64,000 bases of DNA from Catellatospora paridis (GCF_009720365.1 NZ_WBZD01000016.1:310001-374000); one strand, 5' to 3'. Shown: positions 26,147 through 35,451, counted from the stretch's first letter. The notes: a model not told the origin generated them from the sequence alone. Program-made: numbers and translations.

Positions 26147-27988
26147 ATGAACCTGATCGGCGATCTTGATCTTTACCTCATCGGCGAGGGCAGGCACGAG
26201 CGGCTCTGGAAGGTGCTCGGGGCCAACCCGGAGCCCGACGGCCAGGGCTGGCGCTTCGCCGTGTGGGCGCCGAACGCCCGCGAGGTGCAGGTCATCGGTG
26301 ACTTCTCGGGCTGGTGGCCGGACGACGGCATCCCGATGAGCCCGCAGGGCGGCAGCGGGGTCTGGGCGGCGACGGTGCCGCACGCCGCGGCCGGCCAGCG
26401 CTACCGCTACCGGGTCCACGGCGCCGACGGCCGCTGGACCTACCGCGCCGACCCGCTGGCCGTCGCGGCGCAGTGCCCCCCGGAGAACGCCTCGGTGCTC
26501 TTCTCCACCGACTACACCTGGAACGACGAGTCCTGGATGGCCGGGCGCGGCAAGCGCGCCGACCACCACGCCCGGCCGATGTCCACCTACGAGGTGCACC
26601 TGGGCTCGTGGCGGCCGGGGCTGTCCTACAAGGAGCTGGCCGACGAACTCGTCGCCTACGTGACCGACCTGGGCTTCACGCACGTGGAGTTCCTGCCGGT
26701 GATGGAGCACCCGTACGGCGGCTCGTGGGGATACCAGATCACCGGGTTCTTCGCGCCCACGGCCCGCTTCGGCGACCCGGACCAGTTCCGCCACCTCGTC
26801 GACCGGCTGCACCAGGCCGGCATCGGGGTGCTGCTGGACTGGGTGCCCGCCCACTTCCCCCGGGACGAGTGGGCGCTGGCCCGCTTCGACGGCACGCCGC
26901 TCTACGAGCACGAGGATCCGCAGCGCGGCGAGCACCCCGACTGGGGCACGCTGGTGTTCAACTACGGCCGGCGCGAGGTGCGCAACTTCCTGATCGCCAA
27001 CGCCCGCTACTGGTGCGAGGAGTTCCACGTCGACGGCCTGCGCGTGGACGCGGTCGCGTCGATGCTCTACCTCGACTACTCCCGCGAGGCCGGGCAGTGG
27101 ACGCCCAACGTCCACGGCGGCAACACGTACCTGGAGGCGGTGGACTTCCTCCAGGAGCTCAACACCTCCGTGTACGCCGACCACCCCGGCGTGCTCACCA
27201 TCGCGGAGGAGTCGACGGCCTGGCCGGGCGTCTCCCGCCCGGTGGAGTTCGGCGGCCTGGGCTTCGGCATGAAGTGGAACATGGGCTGGATGCACGACAC
27301 GCTGGAGTACCTGAAGAAGGACCCGTCGCACCGCAGCTACCACCACGCGCAGCTGACCTGGCCCAGCGTGTACGCGTTCGACGAGCAGTGGGTGCTGCCG
27401 CTCAGCCACGACGAGGTGGTGCACGGCAAGCGCTCGCTGCTGGGCAAGCTGCCCGGCGACCGCTGGCAGCGACTGGCGGGCCTGCGCGGGCTGCTCGGCT
27501 ACATGTACGCCTTCCCCGGCAAGAAGCTGCTGTTCATGGGCGCGGAACTGGCCCAGGAATCGGAGTGGAGCGAGCAGTTCGGGCTCGACTGGGCGCACGC
27601 CGACTACCACGGGGACGTGCGCGGGCTGGTGCGCGACCTGAACCGGATCTACCGGGACAGCGCCGCGCTGTGGGCCCGCGACACCGAGCCGGGCGGGTTC
27701 AGCTGGATCGACCCGCACGACTCGGGCAGCAACACCGTCTCCTTCGTACGCCACGGCAAGACGTCGAAGAAGCTGCTGGCCTGCGTGGCCAACTTCTCCG
27801 GCATCCCGCTGCACGCCCACCCGATCAAGCTGCCGCGCACGGGCTCGTGGCTGGAGGTGCTCAACACCGACGCGGAGGTGTACGGCGGCTCCGGGGTCGG
27901 CAACATGGGCCGGATCCGCACCGACGCCGAGGGCAACACGGTCGTCCAGGTCGGACCTTACGGAGCGGTCTGGTTCGCACCGGCGTGA
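26147..27988 (+). CDS. glgB: 1,4-alpha-glucan branching enzyme (GH13)
   Basis: 613 residues from the ATG at 26147 (GGCGAGGAGAAGCC upstream); the longer frame upstream crosses the mini-ORF repeat and is rejected. One N-terminal CBM48 (about 30-105) precedes the GH13 barrel. The catalytic set is complete: nucleophile Asp301 (DGLRVDAVASMLY), acid Glu354 (TIAEEST), and His421/Asp422 (LSHDEVVHGKR). It transfers alpha-1,4 chains to alpha-1,6 positions of glycogen. The first N-terminal beta module of long GlgB proteins is absent, which is normal for the 610-640-residue group. It is the last gene of the glucan block and ends at a strong intrinsic terminator. Confidence 0.95.
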   Translation: MNLIGDLDLYLIGEGRHERLWKVLGANPEPDGQGWRFAVWAPNAREVQVIGDFSGWWPDDGIPMSPQGGSGVWAATVPHAAAGQRYRYRVHGADGRWTYRADPLAVAAQCPPENASVLFSTDYTWNDESWMAGRGKRADHHARPMSTYEVHLGSWRPGLSYKELADELVAYVTDLGFTHVEFLPVMEHPYGGSWGYQITGFFAPTARFGDPDQFRHLVDRLHQAGIGVLLDWVPAHFPRDEWALARFDGTPLYEHEDPQRGEHPDWGTLVFNYGRREVRNFLIANARYWCEEFHVDGLRVDAVASMLYLDYSREAGQWTPNVHGGNTYLEAVDFLQELNTSVYADHPGVLTIAEESTAWPGVSRPVEFGGLGFGMKWNMGWMHDTLEYLKKDPSHRSYHHAQLTWPSVYAFDEQWVLPLSHDEVVHGKRSLLGKLPGDRWQRLAGLRGLLGYMYAFPGKKLLFMGAELAQESEWSEQFGLDWAHADYHGDVRGLVRDLNRIYRDSAALWARDTEPGGFSWIDPHDSGSNTVSFVRHGKTSKKLLACVANFSGIPLHAHPIKLPRTGSWLEVLNTDAEVYGGSGVGNMGRIRTDAEGNTVVQVGPYGAVWFAPA

Positions 27989-28005
27989 CGATGACCTTCA
28001 ACATG

Positions 28006-28043
28006 TGACCGGCACCGGTATCGGTGCCGGTCATCGTGTTTTT
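28006..28043 (+). terminator. Rho-independent terminator after glgB
   Basis: TGACCGGCACCG (28006-28017), a GTAT loop and the exact complement (28022-28033) form a perfect 12-bp stem. T5 follows at 28039-28043. It is the only hairpin in the window with a classical T-run and is correctly placed 18 bp after the glgB stop. Confidence 0.9.
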
Positions 28044-28158
28044 CGTGTCCTACCTGGTGAACTGAGGCCACCCGAAAGGTGTGCCGGGGCCGTGAGATCA
28101 GTAGTATTTCCACGTTTCCCTCGCGTGGTCCCGCCCCCGGTGCGCTTATGAGGTCGTT

Positions 28159-30402
28159 ATGCCCCGACGCTTCTTCTCCCAGCAGAGCTGGTCGATCAGG
28201 TCGCGGGTGATGCTGCTCCTGCTGGCGCCGCTGGTGCCGCTGCTCGGCATGTGGCTGTTCAGCACCACGGTGACGGTCGGCCCGGCGGCGAACCTGCTCG
28301 ACGTCAAGTCCGGCGTGGACATGTTCGGCAAGCCCGCCTACGACCTCGTCACCGAGCTGCAGGCGGAGCGGGCGCTGTCCATGCGCTTCGTCAGCGGCGG
28401 CGCGGGCGCGGCCACCGAACTGGGCGTGCAGCGCGCCGAGACCGACGCGGCGCTGGCCGAGTTCCGCAGGCTCGCCGGCGGCGACGACGCCGAGGCGGCG
28501 GCGAGCGCGCTCACCCGCCAGCACCTGGCCACCGTCGGCAAGGCCCTGGAGGAGCTGCCGCTGGGCCGCGCCGTGGTGGACACCCGGCAGTACGACCGGG
28601 TGCAGATCATGCGGCTGTACAGCGGGATCATCGACAAGACGTTCGGCCTGTACGGGTCGGTCTCCGGCCTCGACGACCACGAGCTGAACCGCCAGGCGGG
28701 CACGGTCATCGCGCTCACCGAGGCGCGTGAACTCTACGCCCGCGAGAACGCGCTGGTCAGCGCGACCATCGCGAGCGGCGGCATGTCGCCGGCCGAGCGG
28801 GCCGAGGTGGTGGCGCTGATCGGCCTGCAGCGCCGGGCACACGGCACCGCGACCCGCTACCTGCACCCCGACGACGCGAACCGCTACACGGCCATCCTGG
28901 ACAGCGCGGCCTACCTGCGGATGCGGGCCGTCGAGGACCGGCTCGCCGACCTGGGCCGCCCGGCCCCCGCGATCGACGCGACGCAGTGGTCCGCCGACTT
29001 CGCCACCGTCGACGAACGGCTCTACGACCTGGAGTCCGCCGCGGCCGCCCGCACCATCGACGCGACCATGCCCGCGGCCACCGCGATCCTGCTCCGGCTG
29101 GGCCTGGCCGGCGGCGCGGGGCTGGTCGTGATCGTGGTGCTGGCGCTGGTCTCGGTCCGGGTGGCGCGCTCGATCATCCGCCGCATCCAGGCGCTGCGCA
29201 CGCAGGCCCTGCACGTCGCCGAGCACAGCCTGCCCGACGTGGTGGCGCGGCTGCGCGCGGGCGTCGAGGTGGACGTGGACGCCGAGGTGCCGCCGCCGGG
29301 CCCGATCGAGGACGAGCTCAACGAGCTGGAGAACGCCTTCGCCCTGGTGCAGCGGACCGCCGTGGCCTCGGCCGTGCAGGAGGCGACCCTGCGCAACGGG
29401 CTCAACCAGGTCTTCCTCAACATCGGGCGGCGCAGCCAGGTGCTGCTGCACCGCCAGCTGGCGCTGCTGGACGCTATGGAGCGCCGGGTCACCGACCCGC
29501 AGGACCTCGAGGACCTGTACCGGGTCGACCACCTCGGCGCGCGGATGCGCCGCCACGCCGAGGACCTGGTGATCCTGGCCGGGGCCAAGCCGGGCCGGGG
29601 CTGGCGGCATCCGGTGCCGCTGCACGACGTGATGCGCTCGGCGGTGTCCGAGGTCGAGGAGTTCACCCGGATCACCGTGGTGCCGCCGCAGGAGCTGGCG
29701 CTGCGCGGCCGCGCCGTCAGCGACGTCATCCACCTGCTGGCCGAGCTGCTGGAGAACGCCACCGCCTACTCGCCCCGCGACACCCACGTCACGGTGGCCG
29801 GGCAGCTGCTGCCCAACGGCTACGCGGTGGAGATCGAGGACCGCGGCGTCGGCATGCCGGCGTCCGTCGTCGAGGAGGCCAACGGGCGGCTCGCCGACCC
29901 GCCGGACTTCGACCCGGCGCACAGCTCCCGGCTGGGCCTGTTCGTGGTGGCCCGGCTCGCCGCCCGGCACGGCATCCGGGTCACCCTGCGCCAGTCCCCG
30001 TACGGCGGGCTCACCGCGGTGGTGCTGCTGCCGCGCGAGCTCGTCGTCGACGCCAACGCCCCCGTCCCGCCGGCGACCCCGGTGCCGTCCGCCCCGGCCG
30101 TCCCGTTCGCCGGGCCGGCCACGATCGCCGAGAGCGCCTCGCCCGCCGAGGGCGAGCTGCCGGTACGCGACCCGCAGACCCACCTCGCCGCACCGCTGCG
30201 CGAGGAGCCGGTCATCGAGCTCGACCCCGTGCCCGGCGACGCCGAGCCACCGGTCCGGCCCGCCGACCGCACGCGCAACATCCTGACGTCCCTGCTCGCA
30301 GGTGCGCACCGGGGCCGGGTCGCGGCCACGGTCCGGACCGGACCCACCCCTCCCGCTGACACCCCCGCAGCGGCCGAACCGCCTGAGGAGTCGACATCAT
30401 GA
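28159..30402 (+). CDS. cvnA: Conservon sensor kinase-like ATPase CvnA
   Basis: 747 residues. A first membrane segment (about 18-40) is followed by an extracytoplasmic NIT (nitrate/nitrite-sensing-like) domain with LVTELQAERALSMRFVSGG. A second membrane segment lies at about 312-335, then a HAMP-like linker and a HATPase_c domain with N-box LAELLENATAYSPRDTHV and G-boxes EDRGVGMP and SRLGLFVVARLAARHGI. There is no canonical phospho-acceptor HisKA block, typical of CvnA proteins. A 120-residue Pro/Ala-rich tail ends the protein. GAGGT lies four bases before the ATG. The ATGA overlap with cvnB shows tight coupling. Conservons act as membrane complexes that resemble eukaryotic G-protein switches and affect development in streptomycetes. 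Confidence 0.9.
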   Translation: MPRRFFSQQSWSIRSRVMLLLLAPLVPLLGMWLFSTTVTVGPAANLLDVKSGVDMFGKPAYDLVTELQAERALSMRFVSGGAGAATELGVQRAETDAALAEFRRLAGGDDAEAAASALTRQHLATVGKALEELPLGRAVVDTRQYDRVQIMRLYSGIIDKTFGLYGSVSGLDDHELNRQAGTVIALTEARELYARENALVSATIASGGMSPAERAEVVALIGLQRRAHGTATRYLHPDDANRYTAILDSAAYLRMRAVEDRLADLGRPAPAIDATQWSADFATVDERLYDLESAAAARTIDATMPAATAILLRLGLAGGAGLVVIVVLALVSVRVARSIIRRIQALRTQALHVAEHSLPDVVARLRAGVEVDVDAEVPPPGPIEDELNELENAFALVQRTAVASAVQEATLRNGLNQVFLNIGRRSQVLLHRQLALLDAMERRVTDPQDLEDLYRVDHLGARMRRHAEDLVILAGAKPGRGWRHPVPLHDVMRSAVSEVEEFTRITVVPPQELALRGRAVSDVIHLLAELLENATAYSPRDTHVTVAGQLLPNGYAVEIEDRGVGMPASVVEEANGRLADPPDFDPAHSSRLGLFVVARLAARHGIRVTLRQSPYGGLTAVVLLPRELVVDANAPVPPATPVPSAPAVPFAGPATIAESASPAEGELPVRDPQTHLAAPLREEPVIELDPVPGDAEPPVRPADRTRNILTSLLAGAHRGRVAATVRTGPTPPADTPAAAEPPEESTS

Positions 30403-30803
30403 GCAATCCCGCGGGCCTGGACTGGCTGCTCGACGACTTCGTGGACCGCATACCCGCGGCGCTGCGGGCCGTCGTGTTCTCAGTGGACGGGCTGCTGCTC
30501 GGCGCGTCGCGCGACCTGTCCCAGGCCGACGCCGACCACATGGCCGCGATCGCGGCCGGCTTCGCCAGCCTGTCGCGCAGTGCCGGACGGCACTTCAAGG
30601 CCGGGCCGGTGCGGCAGGCCGTGATCGAGATGGAGGAGGCCGTCCTGCTGGTCACCGACGCCGGCGAGGGCAGTTGCTTCGCGGTGCTCAGCAACGCCGA
30701 CTCGGACATCGGCATGGTCGCGTACGAGATGCAGATGGTCATCGAGCGCATCGGCCACAGCCTCGGCACCCAGCCGCGGCCGACCTCCACCCATGCGCGC
30801 TGA
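30399..30803 (+). CDS. cvnB: Roadblock/LC7 domain protein CvnB
   Basis: 134 residues, a single roadblock/LC7 fold (VDRIPAALRAVVFSVDGLLLGASRDLSQADADHMAAI, then LVTDAGEGSCFAVLSNADSDIGMVAYEM). This family binds small GTPases and regulates their nucleotide state. It starts inside the cvnA stop (ATGA) and overlaps cvnC by 11 bp. Length and order match the second conservon gene. Confidence 0.92.
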   Translation: MSNPAGLDWLLDDFVDRIPAALRAVVFSVDGLLLGASRDLSQADADHMAAIAAGFASLSRSAGRHFKAGPVRQAVIEMEEAVLLVTDAGEGSCFAVLSNADSDIGMVAYEMQMVIERIGHSLGTQPRPTSTHAR

Positions 30804-31182
30804 CGACGACGATGCGCACGAGTGGCTCGATGCCGAGGCCGGGCCGCTGGTGCGGTCGTACGCGGTCACCGGCGGGCGGGCGCGCCCCGGCGCGGGCACG
30901 TTCGACCTGCTCAGCTATGTCGTGGCGACACCGGTGGGGCAGCGCCGCCACGCCGTCCACCTGCAACCCGAGCACCGGGCGCTACTGGCCCACGCTCGCG
31001 AACCCATCTCGGTCGCCGAGCTGTCCTCCCGTGCCGGGTTTGCCCTCGGCGTGGTCCGGGTACTCCTCGCAGACCTGCTCGACGAGGGCGCCGTCAAGCG
31101 GTTGGCGCCCGCCGTGGCCCCCGGCCACATTCCGGACGACCACATCCTCCAGGCGGTGATCCTTGGCCTCCGTCATGCGTGA
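30793..31182 (+). CDS. cvnC: DUF742 protein CvnC
   Basis: 129 residues. Typical DUF742 features: an acidic start, GPLVRSYAVTGGRARP, LHPEH-like HLQPEHRALL, then EPISVAELSSRAGFALGVVRVLLADLLDEG, which looks like a winged-helix segment, and a C-terminal ILQAVILGLRHA. Third conservon gene, overlapping both neighbours. Molecular function is not established; the fold suggests an adaptor or DNA-binding part of the Cvn complex. Confidence 0.9.
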   Translation: MRADDDDAHEWLDAEAGPLVRSYAVTGGRARPGAGTFDLLSYVVATPVGQRRHAVHLQPEHRALLAHAREPISVAELSSRAGFALGVVRVLLADLLDEGAVKRLAPAVAPGHIPDDHILQAVILGLRHA

Positions 31183-31774
31183 CGAGCGTGCCCGGTCCGT
31201 ACCCACGGCGATCAAAATACTGGTCGCCGGGGGGTTCGGCGCAGGCAAGACGACAATGGTGGGCACGGTGAGCGAGATCCTGCCCCTGCACACCGAAGAG
31301 GTGCTCACCTCGGCCGGCACCGACTCCGACGACCTGTCCGGAGTGGAGGCCAAGCGCACCACCACGGTCACCATGGACTTCGGCCGGATCACCATCGGCG
31401 ACAGCGCGGTGCTCTACCTGTTCGGCACGCCGGGCCAGGACCGGTTCTGGTTCCTCTGGGACGAGCTGGCGATCGGCGCGCTCGGCGCGGTGGTGCTGGC
31501 CGACACCCGGCGGCTGGCGGACAGCTTCCCGTCCATCGACTACTTCGAGCGCCGGGGCATCCCGTTCGTCGTCGCGGTGAACTGCTTCCACGGCCACCAG
31601 CCCTTCGGCGTCGACGCCGTGCGCGGGGCGCTGTCGCTGGACCCGGACGTGCCCGTGGTGATGTGCGACGTGCGCGACCGCCGATCCGGCCGCGAGGTGC
31701 TGGTCACCCTGATCGAACACGTACGGGCGATCACGCTCGGGCCCGCGCACACCGCCGTGGCCGGCACGGGCTGA
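31163..31774 (+). CDS. cvnD: Conservon small GTPase CvnD
   Basis: 203 residues from a TTG at 31163; an ATG at 31175 (MRDERARS) is the alternative and still overlaps cvnC. G1 P-loop is GGFGAGKTT (24-32), G3 is the FGTPGQDRF block (D-x-x-G type replaced by TPGQ as in MglA/Cvn-type GTPases), and the G4 region is AVNCFHG. It binds and hydrolyses GTP and is presumably regulated by CvnB. Fourth and last gene of the operon; no further overlap follows. Confidence 0.9.
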   Translation: MASVMRDERARSVPTAIKILVAGGFGAGKTTMVGTVSEILPLHTEEVLTSAGTDSDDLSGVEAKRTTTVTMDFGRITIGDSAVLYLFGTPGQDRFWFLWDELAIGALGAVVLADTRRLADSFPSIDYFERRGIPFVVAVNCFHGHQPFGVDAVRGALSLDPDVPVVMCDVRDRRSGREVLVTLIEHVRAITLGPAHTAVAGTG

Positions 31775-31851
31775 CCGAAGGCGTGATGCCGACTTTTCGG
31801 AGGACGTCTAAGCCATAGGCGTGACACGGGTGTCGCCGGTACGCTGCGCCG

Positions 31852-34242
31852 GTGCCGACCCCTGAGCGCCTCGCCAACCGGAGCCTGCCGGCCCTCCTGC
31901 GCGACGCCGCCGCGCTCACGCTGAAGCAGTGGCGCGGCCTGCTGACGGTGGCCGCCGCCGCACTCGTGCCCGCGCTGCTGGCCCGTGAGGTCATCGGCAT
32001 GTTCGCGCTCAACGGCAGCGCCACGATCGTGGACGGGTCGTTCACCCCGGCGCCCGCGGCGGCCGCCGGCGGGGCGGGACTGGTCGCGCTCGCTCTCGGC
32101 TGGGTGGTGGCGCTGGTCGCGGGCATCGCGGTGGCGGCGGGCGGCCTGCGCGGCATCCCGGTCGATCCCCGGGCCGCGCTGCTGCTGTCCCTGCGACGGC
32201 TGCCCGCGCTGGTGCCGGCCCTGCTGCTGCTCGCTGTCGCCGCGGTCGGGCTGCAGGTCGTGACCATGCTCGCGGTCGCCTTCTTCGACATCGCGCTGCC
32301 GCAGGACGTGGCCACCGCGGCGGTCTTCGGCCTCTTCGTGCTGACCCTGATCGTGCTGGCCAGCAGGCTGCTGACGGTGCCCGCGATCGTGCTGGGCGAC
32401 GGGGCGGTCTCCTGGCTGTCGCACGCGCACGCGCTCGCCGCGGGCCGTTTGCTGACGGCCGGCGGTGCGCTGGCGATCGGTGTGGTGGTGACCCCGGCGC
32501 TGGTCGGCATGGGCGCCGCCGCGCTGACTCAGGCGCAGCCCGCGCTCGCCCTGGTGGTCGCCGCCGTCGCCGCGATCGTCGTGCCGGCCGTGCAGGCCGC
32601 CGTGCTCGCCACCGTCTACCTGCAACGCCGCCCGGCGGGCGCCCGTGGCGCGGAGGCCGACCTCGACCGGGTCGACCGGACGCTGTCGGCCCTGTCCCCT
32701 GCGGTGACGCCCGTTCCCGCGCCGGCGGACCCGACCACCGACGAGCAACCGGCGTCCGCCACCGTCGCGTCAGGTCTCACCACGGCCGAACGGGCCACCG
32801 GTCCCCGGCACGGCGCGGTGGCGCGGACGGGGCCCTTCGCCGCGCTCGCCCGGCCGTTCGCCAGGACCGCCTGGCCCCTCGCGAGGTTCGGCCGGCCCGT
32901 CGCGGGGCTCGCCTGGCGCGTCGCGAGATTCGTCCGGCCCGTCGCGCGGTTCGCCCGGCCCGTCGTCAGGTTCACCGGGCCCGTCGCCAGGCTCACCCGG
33001 CCCTGGACCGGCCGCGTCGCGCTCGCCGCGGCCCTGGCCTCGCTGTCGCTGCCGGCCCTGCTCGGGCTGGGTTTGGCGGCCGCCGACCCGTGGGACGGCC
33101 CGCACGCGAGCCGGCACGGCGTCTCGTGGAGCGGCGAGGTGCTGGCCATGGCTTGGCCGTCCGGACACCATCCGGTCGTGGTCACCGACTACGGCCCGCA
33201 CTGGTGCCTCGACGACGAGTGCCGCGACGTCCGCTCCCGCAGCTCCGAGCCGCTGATGCTGGGTGCGCCGATGCCCGCCACCGCGATCACCGCCACCGGC
33301 GACGTGGTCTCGGCAGGCATCCGCGGCCGGGAGAACCGGGCGGTGAAGACCAACGGCGACGACGCCGTGCAGATGCAGCGCTGCACCGCACCGTGGGCCT
33401 CGGCCGACTCCCGGCCCAAGCCGGGCACCTGCGAGGACGGCATCACCCATTGGCACAGCGGCGGCAAGGAGGGCCAGTCGCACCTGGCCGTCGCCGCCGG
33501 GCCGGACGGCTCGGTCGTGGTGGCCACCGCTCGCCCGCTGCTGGTGAAGGCCGACGGCCGGCCGCGGGTGCAGCTGGCGGTCACCCGCTGCAACACGGTG
33601 CACTGCAACCGGCGGTCGCTGGACGTGCTCGGCACGGTCGAGGTCGAGCTGAGCGCCTGGCTGCCCGAAGGCACGGTCACCGCCCCCGGGTACGCCCCGC
33701 TGCTCCAGCTCACCCTCGACACCGCGGACCGGCCGACGGTGCTGCTCCGCGATCCGGCCGGGCGCCGGGCTTGGCTCGCCACGTGCCCGACGGCCGCGTG
33801 CGACGCTCCCCGCGTCACCGAGATCGGCGCGCCGGAACGCGCCACCGACCAGGCCGTGCTGCTGCCCGGCGGCGCTATGCCGCGGCTGGTCGCGGGCGGT
33901 GACGCGATCACCTTCCACGCGCCGGTGGCGGTCGCCGCGAACGGCCCCGGCCTGTACGTGCTGGGCACGGAGTCCGATCTGGCCGCCCCGGTGCCGCTGG
34001 CCCCGGCCGAGTACGGCAGCGGCAGGCTGGTGCTCTGGCACTGCCCGCCCGGCTCGGTGGACCGGGCCCGCCGGGCGGCGCTGCCGCTGCTGGCCGGCGA
34101 GCTGTTCCAGGCCGCGCTGGTGACCAGCGGCGACGGCCGGGTGCTGGTGACCTACTCCGACAGCGGCCGCCGGTACGCCGTGCTGGTGACCGGACCGCCC
34201 AACCCGGGCAAAGGCCCCTATTGCGCGGGGTTCGGCGGCTAG
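31852..34242 (+). CDS. Membrane protein with eight tandem heptapeptide repeats, unknown function
   Basis: 796 residues from a GTG. Residues 1-257 form about six membrane segments resembling a glycerophosphoryl-diester-type or DUF7847-like membrane domain. After a Thr/Ala/Pro linker come eight exact 7-residue repeats (332-387) of consensus [FL]-x-R-P-V-A-R, strongly basic, then one more membrane segment (388-410). The remaining 385 residues are probably extracytoplasmic and beta-rich, with paired cysteines (WCLDDECRD, CNTVHCN, CPTAACD, HCPPG). Phrases such as VVTDYGPHWCLDDECRDVRS recur loosely, suggesting a propeller. No homologous function recognised. It follows the conservon by 77 bp. Confidence 0.75.
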   Translation: MPTPERLANRSLPALLRDAAALTLKQWRGLLTVAAAALVPALLAREVIGMFALNGSATIVDGSFTPAPAAAAGGAGLVALALGWVVALVAGIAVAAGGLRGIPVDPRAALLLSLRRLPALVPALLLLAVAAVGLQVVTMLAVAFFDIALPQDVATAAVFGLFVLTLIVLASRLLTVPAIVLGDGAVSWLSHAHALAAGRLLTAGGALAIGVVVTPALVGMGAAALTQAQPALALVVAAVAAIVVPAVQAAVLATVYLQRRPAGARGAEADLDRVDRTLSALSPAVTPVPAPADPTTDEQPASATVASGLTTAERATGPRHGAVARTGPFAALARPFARTAWPLARFGRPVAGLAWRVARFVRPVARFARPVVRFTGPVARLTRPWTGRVALAAALASLSLPALLGLGLAAADPWDGPHASRHGVSWSGEVLAMAWPSGHHPVVVTDYGPHWCLDDECRDVRSRSSEPLMLGAPMPATAITATGDVVSAGIRGRENRAVKTNGDDAVQMQRCTAPWASADSRPKPGTCEDGITHWHSGGKEGQSHLAVAAGPDGSVVVATARPLLVKADGRPRVQLAVTRCNTVHCNRRSLDVLGTVEVELSAWLPEGTVTAPGYAPLLQLTLDTADRPTVLLRDPAGRRAWLATCPTAACDAPRVTEIGAPERATDQAVLLPGGAMPRLVAGGDAITFHAPVAVAANGPGLYVLGTESDLAAPVPLAPAEYGSGRLVLWHCPPGSVDRARRAALPLLAGELFQAALVTSGDGRVLVTYSDSGRRYAVLVTGPPNPGKGPYCAGFGG
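32845..33012 (+). repeat. Eight in-frame 21-bp coding repeats
   Basis: 168 bp divide exactly into eight 21-bp units, each coding a heptapeptide of the type [FL]-x-R-P-V-A-R. The units differ by several bases, so they are old or under drift, yet length is kept in frame throughout. The pattern lies between two membrane parts of the protein at 31852-34242. Such arrays readily gain or lose units. Confidence 0.85.
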
Positions 34243-34251
34243 GTTCGGCTC

Positions 34252-35451
34252 ATGGGGGCCGGACACAGTCACGAGCCTGGCGAGTCGCTGCCACCTGCCC
34301 CGGCGGACCTGCGGCGAATCGTCACCTCGATCATCGTGCCGCTGGTCGCGGCCACCCTGATCGGGCTGATCGTGCTGTGGCCGCGCGGGCCGTCCCCGCA
34401 GCAGGCCTCCGACACCATGCAGCGGCTGCACGGCGAGATCGTGTCGGCGACACCCGCCTGCCCGCGCGAGGTACCGGCCCAGCCGGGCGGCGACTGCGGC
34501 ACCGCGCAGGTGCGCATCGGCGACAAGGTGGTCGACGCGGTGGTGCCGACCGGGCCGAGCGCGCCGGTCGTCGGCGTCGGCGACGACGTGGTGCTGATCG
34601 GTTCGGTCGACGCCGAGGGCGGCCAGCGGTATGCGGTGGTCGACCATGACCGGTGGGGCTGGCTGCTGGCGCTGGTCGCGCTGTTCGCCGCCGCGGTGAT
34701 CGCGTTCGCCCGCTGGCGCGGCGTGGCGAGCCTGGTCGGTCTCGTCGTGAGCTTCGGGGTGCTGCTGGCCTTCATCCTGCCCGCGATCGTGCGCGGGGAG
34801 CCGCCGCTGGCGGTGGCGATCGTCGGGTCCGCCGCGATCATGTTCGCGGTGATCTACCTGACGCACGGGGTCAGCGTGGGCACCTCCATGGCGCTGCTCG
34901 GCACGCTGGCCGCGCTGGTGCTGACCGGCCTGCTCGGCCTGCTCACCACGAACCTGCTGCACCTGACCGGCTCCGGCAGCGACGAGGCCGCGATCCTCGC
35001 CAACGTGCTGGCCGGGGTGGACCTGCGCGGCCTGCTGCTGGCCGGCATCATCATCGGCACGCTGGGCGTGCTCGACGACGTCGCCATCACCCAGCTGGCC
35101 ATCGTCGGGGAGCTGTCGCTGGCCGATCCCACGCTGAGCGCGCGGCAGCTCTACCGGTCGGCGATCAAGGTGGGCCGGTCCCACGTCGCCTCGGTGGTCA
35201 ACACCATCATCCTGGCGTACGCGGGCGCCTCGCTCCCGCTGATGCTCCTGCTCGTCACGGCCGGCACCCGCACCCGTGACGTGCTGTCCACGCAGGTGAT
35301 GGCCGCCGAGATCGTACGCGGCGTGGTGGGCACCATCGGCCTCATCGCCGCGGTTCCGATCACGACCGCGCTGGCCGCCTGGGCGATCGCCCGCTCGCAC
35401 CGCCAGGCCGCCCACTCGCACGCGCAGCCGGTCGAGCCTGACGCGTCGTGA
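34252..35451 (+). CDS. YibE/F-family membrane protein
   Basis: 399 residues. One N-terminal membrane segment (about 22-43), an extracytoplasmic domain with two cysteines (ACPREV, GDCGTA), then seven to eight membrane segments. The core has the family blocks AVIYLTHGVSVGTSMALLG, GILDDVAITQ-like LGVLDDVAITQLAIVGEL and KVGRSHVASVVNTIILAYAG. YibE/F proteins are widespread in Gram-positives; transport of a small solute has been suggested but not shown. The His-rich ends (MGAGHSHEPG and RSHRQAAHSHAQP) may bind metal. It begins 9 bp after the repeat protein and is probably co-transcribed. Confidence 0.88.
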   Translation: MGAGHSHEPGESLPPAPADLRRIVTSIIVPLVAATLIGLIVLWPRGPSPQQASDTMQRLHGEIVSATPACPREVPAQPGGDCGTAQVRIGDKVVDAVVPTGPSAPVVGVGDDVVLIGSVDAEGGQRYAVVDHDRWGWLLALVALFAAAVIAFARWRGVASLVGLVVSFGVLLAFILPAIVRGEPPLAVAIVGSAAIMFAVIYLTHGVSVGTSMALLGTLAALVLTGLLGLLTTNLLHLTGSGSDEAAILANVLAGVDLRGLLLAGIIIGTLGVLDDVAITQLAIVGELSLADPTLSARQLYRSAIKVGRSHVASVVNTIILAYAGASLPLMLLLVTAGTRTRDVLSTQVMAAEIVRGVVGTIGLIAAVPITTALAAWAIARSHRQAAHSHAQPVEPDAS

